Source: Acetobacteraceae bacterium
GTDB lineage: Bacteria > Pseudomonadota > Alphaproteobacteria > Acetobacterales > Acetobacteraceae
Length of the DNA: 64,000 nucleotides
Direction: 5' to 3'
Assembly (NCBI GenBank): GCA_022842185.1
Contig: JALHQB010000004.1
Coordinates: forward strand, 1 to 64,000
Below, one piece after another: positions 27,806 through 35,357 of the stretch; positions within the stretch are counted from its first letter, which is position 1, and each line of letters opens with the position of its first letter. A program made the translations under genes and the position numbers. Under the pieces are notes generated by a model. The model made no database searches, was not told the DNA's origin, and saw only the letters and a list, made by a program, of their open reading frames with translations.

Positions 27806-28635
27806 TGCCTCGCAGGCCTGGTATCGGCCGCGCCCCGCTGCGCATCGCCACCTGGAACATCAACAGCGTGCGGCTTCGGCTGCCGCTGTTGAGCGATCTC
27901 GTCGCGCAGCTCGAACCGGACGTGCTGTGCCTGCAGGAAACAAAATGCCGGGACGAGTTCTTCCCGCATGAGGGTGTCGAGGCCCTAGGCTTCACGCATC
28001 GGCTGGTGCGCGGGATGAAGGGCTACAACGGGGTCGCCATTCTTTCGAAGCGGCCCATCCTGCTGCGGACCGACGACCCCGACTGGTGCAACAAGGGCGA
28101 TTGCCGGCATCTTGGCGCCAGCATCGATGCGCCTGGCGGTCCGATCGAGTTGCACAATTTCTACATCCCGGCCGGCGGCGATATCCCCGACCGGGTGAAG
28201 AACCCGAAATTCGGCCACAAGCTGGACTTCGTGGCCGAGAGCACCGCATGGTCCGCCGCCCGCCCGGCGCAGCGGGCCGTGCTTGTCGGCGACCTCAACA
28301 TCGCGCCGCTCGAACACGATGTTTGGTCGCACAAACAACTCCTGGATGTTGTTTCGCATACGCCGGTGGAAGTCGCCGCCCTGACCGCCTGGCAGCAGGC
28401 CGGGGGTTGGCACGACGCGCTGCGGCATTTCGTGCCGCCCGACCAGAAGCTCTACACATGGTGGTCCTACCGTGCTGCCGACTGGCGTGCTTCGGACCGC
28501 GGACGTCGGCTGGACCATGTCTGGGTCAGTCCGGACCTCGCCGGCGGACTGACCCGACATGTGGTTTTCAAGGATGCGCGGGACTGGACCAAGGCATCGG
28601 ACCATGTCCCCGTGATGGTGGAGTTGATGCCATGA
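27805..28635 (+). CDS. xthA: Exodeoxyribonuclease III (AP endonuclease)
   Basis: 276-residue Mg-dependent DNA repair nuclease of the ExoIII/APE1 superfamily. RIATWNINSVRLRLP, the catalytic Glu in CLQETKC, GDLNIAPLEHDVW and the C-terminal TKASDHVPVMVEL (Asp-His) are all present. It removes 3' blocking groups and cleaves abasic sites. ATG 27805 shares its A with the upstream stop. The lipoprotein gene downstream overlaps by four bases. Confidence 0.95.
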   Translation: MPRRPGIGRAPLRIATWNINSVRLRLPLLSDLVAQLEPDVLCLQETKCRDEFFPHEGVEALGFTHRLVRGMKGYNGVAILSKRPILLRTDDPDWCNKGDCRHLGASIDAPGGPIELHNFYIPAGGDIPDRVKNPKFGHKLDFVAESTAWSAARPAQRAVLVGDLNIAPLEHDVWSHKQLLDVVSHTPVEVAALTAWQQAGGWHDALRHFVPPDQKLYTWWSYRAADWRASDRGRRLDHVWVSPDLAGGLTRHVVFKDARDWTKASDHVPVMVELMP

Positions 28636-29060
28636 CACGACGGTTCGGACGACGAGCGGGCCTGCTCGCTCTGCTGCTGGGCGTGACTGCCTGCGCGACA
28701 CCCGAGCCGCCCGCCCCGGTCGTCGTCACGCCGCCCGACCCGGAGCCCGAGCGCGTCTATTCGCCCGGCCCGATTCCCTGGACGCAACTGTCCGACGAAC
28801 ACAAGCGCCGTGCGCGATCCGGCCTGGCACGGATCGGTGAGTCGGTCGATGAGGATGAAGAATTGCAGGCGCGGTGGATGATCATGTCCCCGGCCCAGCA
28901 GCGGTTCATGATCCGTCGGCCGCCACCGCCGCCCGTCGTTCGACAGCCAGCCAGGACCGCCACGAGGCGCGGCCGCGCGCCGGCCAGATCGACCCGGACG
29001 CCTGCCCGAGCGCCGGCGCGGAGGTCCACGCCGGCACCGGCGACGCGACCGCGCAGGTAG
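28632..29060 (+). CDS. Lipoprotein with basic, Pro/Arg-rich C-terminal tail
   Basis: 142-residue predicted lipoprotein: basic N-terminus MTRRFGRRAG, hydrophobic core and lipobox VTAC with lipidated Cys21, then a Pro-rich stretch and a charged helical middle (DEDEELQARWMIMSPAQQRF). The last 40-odd residues alternate Arg, Ala, Thr and Pro, which could bind peptidoglycan or anionic polymers. I do not recognise the family. It starts within the xthA stop (ATGA), which supports the frame and start. Confidence 0.75.
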   Translation: MTRRFGRRAGLLALLLGVTACATPEPPAPVVVTPPDPEPERVYSPGPIPWTQLSDEHKRRARSGLARIGESVDEDEELQARWMIMSPAQQRFMIRRPPPPPVVRQPARTATRRGRAPARSTRTPARAPARRSTPAPATRPRR

Positions 29061-29170
29061 CTGAGGTGTTGGGGGGTGCTGGTCCGCGCCCCGCGCCTTT
29101 GCACGAGTGTGGACGCGGCCGGGCACGGGCGCCGTATCCATGCGGCGACCTCTTCGGTCGTTCCCGCGGT

Positions 29171-29225
29171 CCAGGGACCCGTTGGTCGCTGGCGGGGTAG
29201 TTTGGAGGGGCAGCGCCCCTCCAAA
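29171..29225. repeat. R3 repeat copy 2: tandem hairpins at convergent gene ends
   Basis: First hairpin at 29171-29192 with one mismatch, then a short GGGGTAG-type spacer and an 11-bp perfect stem at 29201-29225 with a 3-nt loop. The order and spacer match copy 3 at 55257-55310 directly, and copy 1 at 2142-2195 as reverse complement. It lies between the lipoprotein gene (+) and the DUF35 gene (-), whose ends converge; a bidirectional terminator is likely. Confidence 0.75.
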
Positions 29226-29265
29226 CGTCGCGCCTATTGGACGGCGCCCCTCTCCAAGGCCCGTG

Positions 29266-29664
29266 TCAGGCCGGCGTGAACATCGGCACTGGTGCCGCGC
29301 CTTCTTCGGTCGGCTTGAAGACCAGCTTCACCTTCTGCCCGATCTTCAGCGCATCGAGGTCGCAATCCACGATGTTGGTGAACAGCCGCGGTCCCTCGTC
29401 GAGTTCGACATAGGCGACCGCGTGCGGTTCCTTCGTGCGCATGACGGAGAAGCTGTAGATCGTCCCCGTCCCCTTGCTCTCGACCATCTCGACATTGTTC
29501 GACAGGGTGAAAGGCGAGCAGCCGCGCGGATACCAGAAATGCTTGCCGGTATCCTTGCACAGGCCAATGAGGAACTTGCCCTCCCGGGCGGCGTCCCAGA
29601 ATGGCTTGGTGGTGGGGTCTTCCTTCGGCGCCGGGATGGCGCGGTTGGCGGATTGCGTCGCCAT
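29266..29664 (-). CDS. DUF35 OB-fold protein with degenerate zinc ribbon, thiolase partner
   Basis: 132-residue protein of the DUF35 (Chsh2-like OB-fold) group: an N-terminal helix PFWDAAREGKFLIGLC, a rubredoxin-like knuckle and an OB fold (GTGTIYSFSVMR, YVELDEGPRLFTNIVD). Only two of the usual four zinc-ligand cysteines remain (LCKDTG and RGCSPF), so the ribbon probably does not bind zinc. DUF35 proteins pair with thiolases or dehydratases in acyl-CoA catabolism. The start at 29664 is five bases after the thiolase stop. Same transcript as the thiolase. Confidence 0.87.
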   Translation of the reverse strand: MATQSANRAIPAPKEDPTTKPFWDAAREGKFLIGLCKDTGKHFWYPRGCSPFTLSNNVEMVESKGTGTIYSFSVMRTKEPHAVAYVELDEGPRLFTNIVDCDLDALKIGQKVKLVFKPTEEGAAPVPMFTPA

Positions 29665-29669
29665 GGTGA

Positions 29670-30842
29670 TCACTCCCGCTCCATGATGAGGGTGGCGCCG
29701 CCGTGGCGATGGCCGAGAAGCCCGCCGACGCCATTGGCCAGCGCCAGCCTGCAGCCCGGCACCTGCACCTTTTCGTGTGCTTCGCCGCGCAGCTGACGCA
29801 CGGCTTCGATGACCTTGGTCATGCCGCCGCGGTTCGCCGGGTGGTTGTTGCACAGGCCGCCGCCATCGGTGTTGAACGGCAGCTTGCCGACACCGCTGAT
29901 CAGGTTGCCGTCCATGACGAACTTGCCGCCCTCGCCCTTCTTGCAGAAGCCGAGGTCTTCGAGCTGCATCAGCACGGTGATGGTGAAGCTGTCATAGATC
30001 GAGGCATACTGGATGTCGGTCGGCTTGACCTTCGCTTCGCCGAAGGCGGCCTCACCGGCCTGGCGCACGGCGGAGTAGGACAGGTCGATGCCGCCACCGG
30101 CCTGGTTCTTGGTCGCCTCGGCACAGCCGAGCACCTTCACCAGCGGCCGCTTCAGCGACTTCGCGATCTCCGGCCGGGCGACGATCAGCGCGCCGCCACC
30201 ATCGGAGATGACGCAGCAGTCGAGCCGGTGCAGCGGGTCGGACACCATCGGCGAGTTCACCACGTCCTCGACCGTCACGACCTTCTGAAGCATGGCGTGC
30301 GGGTTGTATTGGGCGTGGGTGGACGCCGCGACCTTGATCCAGGCGAGCTGTTCGGAGGTCGTGCCGAATTCATGCATGTGGCGCATCGCCACCATGCCGT
30401 AGGAATTCACCACCGTGCGACCCATCGGGATCTCGAAGGGATCGTCGGGGATGTTCGGTGCCCAGGACCGCGGCACGGTGCCGGTCGCCATGCCTTCCGC
30501 GCGCGGCCGGCCGGCGAGGGTGATCAGGGCGACGTTGCAGCGGCCTTCCTTGATCGCCATGGCGGCATGGCCGACATGCATGACGTAGGAGCAACCGCCC
30601 ATGTCGGTGGAATCGACATGGCGAAGCTTGGTCAGCCCCATGTAGTCCGCCATGTTGATGGGCCCGAGGCCCGGGGCGGCGCCGGTGCAGAAAAAGCCGT
30701 CCACGTCGTCCTTGGACAGGCCGGCATCCTGGAGGGCGCCATAGGCGACCTCGGCATGCAACTGCGCGACCGATTGTTTCTCGGCCTTGCGCGTCGGGTG
30801 CTCGAAAGCCCCGACGAGATAGGCCTGGCCGTTGATGCTCAT
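29670..30842 (-). CDS. Thiolase family protein (lipid-transfer-protein/SCP-x type)
   Basis: 390-residue thiolase-fold protein of the non-decarboxylating lipid-transfer type often paired with a DUF35 protein. VDGFFCTGAAPG, GGCSYVMHVGHAAMAI with the region of the nucleophile, and C-terminal motifs NTDGGGLCNNHPANRGGM and GVGGLLGHRHGGATLI are visible. The pair probably does a retro-Claisen or retro-aldol step in side-chain or branched acyl-CoA breakdown, though the substrate is unknown. The start at 30842 (MSINGQAYLVGAFEHP) follows GGAGGG; the frame is open further upstream but that part is repeat R1. Confidence 0.87.
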   Translation of the reverse strand: MSINGQAYLVGAFEHPTRKAEKQSVAQLHAEVAYGALQDAGLSKDDVDGFFCTGAAPGLGPINMADYMGLTKLRHVDSTDMGGCSYVMHVGHAAMAIKEGRCNVALITLAGRPRAEGMATGTVPRSWAPNIPDDPFEIPMGRTVVNSYGMVAMRHMHEFGTTSEQLAWIKVAASTHAQYNPHAMLQKVVTVEDVVNSPMVSDPLHRLDCCVISDGGGALIVARPEIAKSLKRPLVKVLGCAEATKNQAGGGIDLSYSAVRQAGEAAFGEAKVKPTDIQYASIYDSFTITVLMQLEDLGFCKKGEGGKFVMDGNLISGVGKLPFNTDGGGLCNNHPANRGGMTKVIEAVRQLRGEAHEKVQVPGCRLALANGVGGLLGHRHGGATLIMERE

Positions 30843-30950
30843 GACGGGAGCGTTCCCTCCTGCTGGTTCAAGCGGGCCGCAGGGAAGCAGCGTGGCGGCC
30901 GGCTGTCGAGGGGGCGGCCCAACCGCTCGGTCGGCGCGGGCGCACGGTGT

Positions 30951-31090
30951 GTTGTCCGATCTTCGGTCGAGGGCTCTGTCTCGGACCAGGAGCGCACAGC
31001 GCGACCGCGCCCAGACCTTCAGGGACCGCTGGCGCAACAGTCCAGGGCGCGAAGGCAAGTGGCCCGGATGGGCCGCGCCCGACAATTGAG
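30951..31090 (-). repeat. R1 repeat copy 2 (reverse orientation to copy 1)
   Basis: Reverse complement aligns with 13261-13395 over about 130 bp, with long shared blocks and only scattered differences. It fills the region upstream of the thiolase start and meets the terminator of the metalloprotease gene. The gap 30843-31170 holds this copy and the terminator, and no gene that I can support. Confidence 0.75.
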
Positions 31091-31095
31091 GGCAT

Positions 31096-31143
31096 AAAAA
31101 AAGTCCCGCCGGGACCGTGCGGAATTGCACGGCGCCCGGCGGG
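31096..31143 (-). terminator. Rho-independent terminator for the metalloprotease gene
   Basis: Outer 9-bp perfect stem (31105-31113 with 31135-31143) and inner 6-bp stem (31115-31120 with 31127-31132). On the minus strand it is followed by a run of seven T (plus-strand A run at 31096-31102). It lies 28 bases past the stop of the minus-strand gene at 31171. Confidence 0.88.
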
Positions 31144-31170
31144 GTTTCACTGCCTGGCTGGGGGGCATTA

Positions 31171-31785
31171 TCAGCGCGGCAGGAACTCGGCGAAATACTC
31201 GTAGCTGTCGGCATTCATCTGCGCGGCAGCCGGATCCTCTTTGGCCAGCACCTGGGCGCGGGCGGGCTGGTAGGCGTGGTCGCGCGTGCCCAGGGCGAGA
31301 TGGCTCATCTCATGCACGATGATGCCGCCCTGGCTGTCCTGCCCGGTGCGGGCGGCGCGAAAGAAGGGTGGGCAGACGCCCATGACTTCCCGCGCATTCC
31401 CACCCCAGCGGACATAGGCGAAGGTCTGCCCGCGGCAGGATTCCGCGCGGTTGCATTCATAGGTCAGGCGAGATTCGCGCTGGTCGAGGCCCACCGAAAT
31501 CGCCCGGAAATTCTTCGCGATCGCGCCCGCCGGGTTGTTGCCGAAGAAGCGCGCGAGATGCGGGCGGATCGCTTCGGGTTGCAGCGTCAGGGCGGCGATC
31601 GACGCGTTGGTCATCTGACGCGCATCGGAGAAGCCGCGGCGAATGGTGATGCGTTGTTCCTCGGAGCAGGCGCCGTTCTGCGACAGCCCCTGGCGCTCCC
31701 CGCCCTTCACACCCTGCGCCGCGACCGGCAGAGGAGCCAGCATCAGGGCGGTGAGGGCGGCGGCGGTGGCGAAGGTCTTGCGCAT
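31171..31785 (-). CDS. Secreted M35-type (deuterolysin-like) zinc metalloprotease
   Basis: 204-residue secreted protein with signal peptide MRKTFATAAALTALMLAPLPVAAQ. The zinc site is HEMSH (residues 158-162) followed by Asp169 in GTRDHAY, the aspzincin pattern, and the C-terminal MNADSYEYFAEF matches M35/lysine-specific metalloendopeptidases. Six cysteines are visible, so disulphides are likely. These proteases are better known from fungi, but bacterial members exist. It is monocistronic, with its own terminator at 31096-31143. Confidence 0.85.
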   Translation of the reverse strand: MRKTFATAAALTALMLAPLPVAAQGVKGGERQGLSQNGACSEEQRITIRRGFSDARQMTNASIAALTLQPEAIRPHLARFFGNNPAGAIAKNFRAISVGLDQRESRLTYECNRAESCRGQTFAYVRWGGNAREVMGVCPPFFRAARTGQDSQGGIIVHEMSHLALGTRDHAYQPARAQVLAKEDPAAAQMNADSYEYFAEFLPR

Positions 31786-31951
31786 CTCGTGTCTGCCTGG
31801 GTGTCGGTGGCAGACGGAGAATGACGCGCGGGGTCCGGGCCGGCGATGAAACGGTTCAGGGCTGGGTCAGCGCGCCCGGCACGGCGCATCAGGGCGGGAC
31901 CGCGCCCGGAACAACGGCCGCCGTTGGGTCAGTGCGCGCTGATTTGAGACG
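31786..31951. other. Gap between tcuB and metalloprotease gene
   Basis: 166 bases without a gene. A perfect 6-bp hairpin with a 3-nt loop at 31912-31926 is a weak terminator candidate for tcuB (minus strand). A GGGTCAG-N-GCGC sequence occurs twice, near 31864 and 31927, as a direct repeat flanking the hairpin region. The promoter of the metalloprotease gene must lie here, but no clear boxes are seen. Confidence 0.4.
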
Positions 31952-33064
31952 TCACGCCGCCGTGGCGGCCAAGCGACGCTTTTCCTGCGCATTCCGCAGC
32001 AGAGCGATGCCGCGATACATGCCGTGGACCATCTTGGAGTACGGCATCACGAGGAAGAACGCGAAGACCAGCCCCAGATGGATCGCGAGCATCAGCCCCA
32101 TCGCTCCGGTGTGCCGAACCGCCAGCAGAAGGAGCCCCGTCGCGGCGATCAGGAACAGCAGCCCGAGTATGGCGAATTCGCCGCCCATCACCTTGCGTGA
32201 CACAGGGCCGGGGTCGGTGATGATCTTCACATGCGCGAGGCCCGCCGCGCCGATCATCATGAGCACCCCACCCCAGGTACCGAACTGTACCGGCAGGGAC
32301 AGGAAGGCATGCGGCGACTTCCACCCGAAGACATGATGATAGATCGCGCCGGTCGTCGTGGCCGCAAAGCACAGCAGGAAGCCGTACATCAGCGCCTGGT
32401 GCAGCCAACGTCGGCGCATGGAAAAGCTGTCATCGACATCGTTGCAGCCATGCCCGCCGCCCCCGAGGTTCCGCAACGTCAGAATGTCGAATGTCGCTTC
32501 CGCCGCCGGCTTGGGACCGAGGTCACCCCCTGCGCCACCGGTCGCCTTCAAATATGACCGCGCCCCCATGATCATCGCCACGATGGCAAAGCCGAAGGTC
32601 AGTGTGGCAATGGCGGTCATCAGCCACATCGGGATGATGCGGAAGAACGAGCCGACACCCGTATGCGCGGCATACAGAACTGCCGGATCCTTGATCAGCA
32701 CGACCAACACAAGCAGCAGGGCCACGCCGATGGAAGCGGCCAGAGAGACGATCGTGCCGCTGCGTTCGAACACGGCGCCCATCGGCGCCGGCCAGGCGTG
32801 CTTGGCATAGGTCTCGTTGCGGATATCGGCGAAGGTCGCGGGGATGTTGATGCCGAAGGCGTGCGGCGGGGCATATTGACAGGCGTGATAGCAGCCCTTG
32901 CAACCGTGGCAGAGGTTGGCGAGGTGCGTGAGGTCTGCCTCCGCGAAGGATCGGCGCATCGCCATGGCGGGAAAGACGGCGCAATAGCTTTCGCAATAGC
33001 GGCACGAATTGCAGATTTCCATCTGCCGCCGGGCTTCGGCGATGGTCTCCGACTCAGCAGCCAT
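31952..33064 (-). CDS. tcuB: Tricarballylate utilization protein TcuB (CitB-like)
   Basis: 370-residue membrane iron-sulphur protein that re-oxidises TcuA by passing electrons to the quinone pool. Two ferredoxin-like Cys clusters lie near the N-terminus: Cys18, 21, 24, 28 (CNSCRYCESYC) and Cys52, 55, 58, 62 (CHGCKGCYHAC). Six or so hydrophobic helices follow, with His residues (MYGFLLCF, HHVF, HVK) suited to heme or quinone binding. It starts 36 bases after tcuA, in the same operon. Confidence 0.92.
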   Translation of the reverse strand: MAAESETIAEARRQMEICNSCRYCESYCAVFPAMAMRRSFAEADLTHLANLCHGCKGCYHACQYAPPHAFGINIPATFADIRNETYAKHAWPAPMGAVFERSGTIVSLAASIGVALLLVLVVLIKDPAVLYAAHTGVGSFFRIIPMWLMTAIATLTFGFAIVAMIMGARSYLKATGGAGGDLGPKPAAEATFDILTLRNLGGGGHGCNDVDDSFSMRRRWLHQALMYGFLLCFAATTTGAIYHHVFGWKSPHAFLSLPVQFGTWGGVLMMIGAAGLAHVKIITDPGPVSRKVMGGEFAILGLLFLIAATGLLLLAVRHTGAMGLMLAIHLGLVFAFFLVMPYSKMVHGMYRGIALLRNAQEKRRLAATAA

Positions 33065-33100
33065 GCCGATCCTCCGTCGCGTATTGCGGCATCACGAACC

Positions 33101-34498
33101 TCAGTTCCTCACCAGCTTGGCGGCTTCCTCGCCGGCGATGCGGCCGAAGGTGGTGCCGAGCGTCATGCCGAACCCGGCCAGGTAGCCCTGCCCAAGGATG
33201 TTGCCGGACATGATCTCGCCGCTCGCAAACATATTCGCCGAAGGCTTGCCATCGGCCATCATGACGCGGGCGCGGTCGTTCACCTTGACCGACAGGAAGG
33301 TGAAGGTGATGCCCGGTCGCAGCGGGTGGCAATAATAGGGTGGCGTGTCGATCCGCCGCGCCCAGTGGGACTTTGGCGGTGTCAGACCCTCGGTGCTGCA
33401 ATCGTCCAGCGTCTGCGCGCTGAAGGTGCCTGGCCGCACCGCGGCGTTGAAATCGGCGACGACCTTTTCCAGCTTGCCGGCATCGAGGCCGATGATCCCG
33501 GCGAGCTCTGCTATGCTGTCGGCCCGGTACGGTGCGAAGACCGGCGGCAGGTAGTTGTTCTGCGCCTTGGAATCATTGATGGCGAAGGCCACTTGGCCGG
33601 GCTGCTGGGCGATCAATCGTCCCCAGATGGCATAGCGCTTCGGCCAGACGTCCTCACCCTCATCGTAGAAACGTTCGACGTTGCTGTTCACCACGACCGC
33701 GAAGGGCACGCAGTCGAGCCGCATGGCGAGGCCGCCATCTTCCATCGGCGCGCGCGCATCATTGGCGACCGCGTGGAACTGGGTGGGGTCGCCCACTTCC
33801 TGAACGCCCGATGCGAGCATGTCTTTCAGGATGCGACCTTGGGCGTAGGGCGTGCCGCGGATCTGGAAATTGTCGGCGGCATCACCCCAGTACTGCCGCA
33901 GCCACTCGCGATTGGCCTGGAAACCACCGGCCGACGCCACGAAGGCCTTGAAACGAATGCGGTCGGGGAAGCCGCGATGGGACACGATGGCTTCGGTGGC
34001 GAAGCCGTCCTTGATCTCGATGTGCTGGACCTCGGTGTCATACAGGATGACGACCCCGAGCCGTTCCGCCGTCCGGTACAGCGCGTTGAGCAGCGCCTTG
34101 CCGCCACCGAGGAAGAAGGCATTGGTCCGCGCCAGTGACAACGTGCCCGACAGGGACGGCTGGAAGACGACGCCGCATTTCTCAAGGAAGCCGGGCGCGT
34201 GCTGGCTGGCACGGATGCACATGCGGGCGAGCGGTTCGTCGGTCTTGCCGCCCGTCACGCGCTTCAGATCGTCCCAGTATTCTTCTTCGAGGTAGCTGTC
34301 GGTCAGCACGCCGGTCGGGCCGGGGTGCAGGGCGCGCAGGTTGCGGGTGTGGCGGGAATTGCCACCGCGCATGGCCTTCGGGGCATGTTCGGCCAGCACC
34401 ACCGTCGCGCCGGCCTCGCGTGCCGTGATCGCGGCGCAGAGCGCGGCGTTGCCTCCGCCGGCAATCAGGACGTCGAAGGTCTGGCTGAGATCGGCCAT
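33101..34498 (-). CDS. tcuA: FAD-dependent tricarballylate dehydrogenase TcuA
   Basis: 465-residue flavoprotein that oxidises tricarballylate to cis-aconitate. The dinucleotide-binding motif is DVLIAGGGNAALCAAIT near the start; the succinate-dehydrogenase-like region RGGNSRHTRNLRALH and the C-terminal GEIMSGNILGQGYLAGFGMT (FAD-proximal) fit the TcuA group. The start at 34498 has an upstream GGAG. A long open frame extends to 35509 on this strand but overlaps the GntR gene and is non-coding. The transporter gene tcuC is missing; a TTT receptor nearby may contribute uptake. Confidence 0.92.
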   Translation of the reverse strand: MADLSQTFDVLIAGGGNAALCAAITAREAGATVVLAEHAPKAMRGGNSRHTRNLRALHPGPTGVLTDSYLEEEYWDDLKRVTGGKTDEPLARMCIRASQHAPGFLEKCGVVFQPSLSGTLSLARTNAFFLGGGKALLNALYRTAERLGVVILYDTEVQHIEIKDGFATEAIVSHRGFPDRIRFKAFVASAGGFQANREWLRQYWGDAADNFQIRGTPYAQGRILKDMLASGVQEVGDPTQFHAVANDARAPMEDGGLAMRLDCVPFAVVVNSNVERFYDEGEDVWPKRYAIWGRLIAQQPGQVAFAINDSKAQNNYLPPVFAPYRADSIAELAGIIGLDAGKLEKVVADFNAAVRPGTFSAQTLDDCSTEGLTPPKSHWARRIDTPPYYCHPLRPGITFTFLSVKVNDRARVMMADGKPSANMFASGEIMSGNILGQGYLAGFGMTLGTTFGRIAGEEAAKLVRN

Positions 34499-34514
34499 GC
34501 TTCCGCGGCTCCAG

Positions 34515-34567
34515 TGTTCCCGCCGATGTGTACAGATGTGTCCAACAATGTCCAGATGGATGTTCCA
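34515..34567. promoter_or_regulatory. Candidate operator array between tcuA and the GntR gene
   Basis: In the 99-base divergent spacer, related hexamers TGTACA (34529), TGTCCA (34539) and TGTCCA (34549) are spaced exactly 10 bp apart, with TGTTCC flanking at 34515 and 34561. Helical phasing of this kind suggests cooperative binding by the divergently encoded GntR/FCD regulator. Confidence 0.5.
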
Positions 34568-34597
34568 TCGGGCGTTCGATTCCGCTACGCCTGCGGC

Positions 34598-35284
34598 ATG
34601 GACGGACCAGCCCCAGGCCGCGACCGCTCGGAAAGTGCCTATGTCCGCATCCGCGAGGCCATCCGCGAGGGTGGGCTGGCGCCGGGCGAGCGGCTCACGG
34701 AGGTCGATCTCGCAGCGCGCTTCGGCGTCTCCCGCACTCCGGTCCGCCAGGCGATTGCCCGGTTGGAGGCCGAGGGGCTGCTGACCCATGAAGCGCGCCG
34801 CGGATTGACAGTGACCCGGCCGGACCACCAGCAGGTGGTCGAGCTGTATGTGATGCGCGAAGTCCTGGAAGGGGCCGCCGCGCGTCTCGCGGCCCAGCAC
34901 GCCAGCGAGACCGAGATCGCCGCCATGGCCGAAATCGTGGAGGGCGAGCCGGCCGCCTTTGGCGATGGCGCGGCGCTGGCGACAGTGAACCAGCGGCTGC
35001 ACGGGCTGCTGTATCTGGCCGCCCACAACCGGTACCTGCTGCGCAGCCTGGAGCAACTTGGCGCCACCATGTCCCTGTTGCCGACCCTGTTGACGCGTGG
35101 CGGGCGTGCGGAACAGGCCCATGCGGAACACCGCGCCATGCTCAAGGCCATCGTCAAGCGGGATGGCGATGCGGCGGAAGCGGCGGCGCGCAAGCACGCT
35201 CGCGCGGCGCAGAAGCACCGGCTTGCCTGGATGGTGGGCACGATCGGCGTGCCGATCGCCACGCCGGGCGCCAGGCCGGATTGA
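34598..35284 (+). CDS. GntR family regulator, FCD subfamily
   Basis: 228-residue repressor-type regulator: an N-terminal winged helix (ESAYVRIREAIREGGLAPGERLTEVDLAARFGVSRTPVRQA split across residues 10-55) followed by an FCD all-helical ligand domain containing metal-site His residues (LLYLAAHNR, AEQAHAEHRAML). FCD regulators bind small organic acids. It is divergent from tcuA, so it very probably controls tcuAB; the known TcuR is a LysR-type protein, so this is a different arrangement. The start at 34598 is an ATG with no strong ribosome-binding site. Confidence 0.87.
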   Translation: MDGPAPGRDRSESAYVRIREAIREGGLAPGERLTEVDLAARFGVSRTPVRQAIARLEAEGLLTHEARRGLTVTRPDHQQVVELYVMREVLEGAAARLAAQHASETEIAAMAEIVEGEPAAFGDGAALATVNQRLHGLLYLAAHNRYLLRSLEQLGATMSLLPTLLTRGGRAEQAHAEHRAMLKAIVKRDGDAAEAAARKHARAAQKHRLAWMVGTIGVPIATPGARPD

Positions 35285-35357
35285 CTCGCAAGCCCCGGCG
35301 CCGAACGCTTGGCGGGCGCATGGCGCGTGTACGTGCTGACCGAGCGGAGAGACCATC

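Noticed and set aside
34560-34595. GTTCGATTC sequence resembling a tRNA T-loop
   Set aside because: No matching acceptor, anticodon or D-arm can be folded around it; it lies in the leader of the GntR gene.
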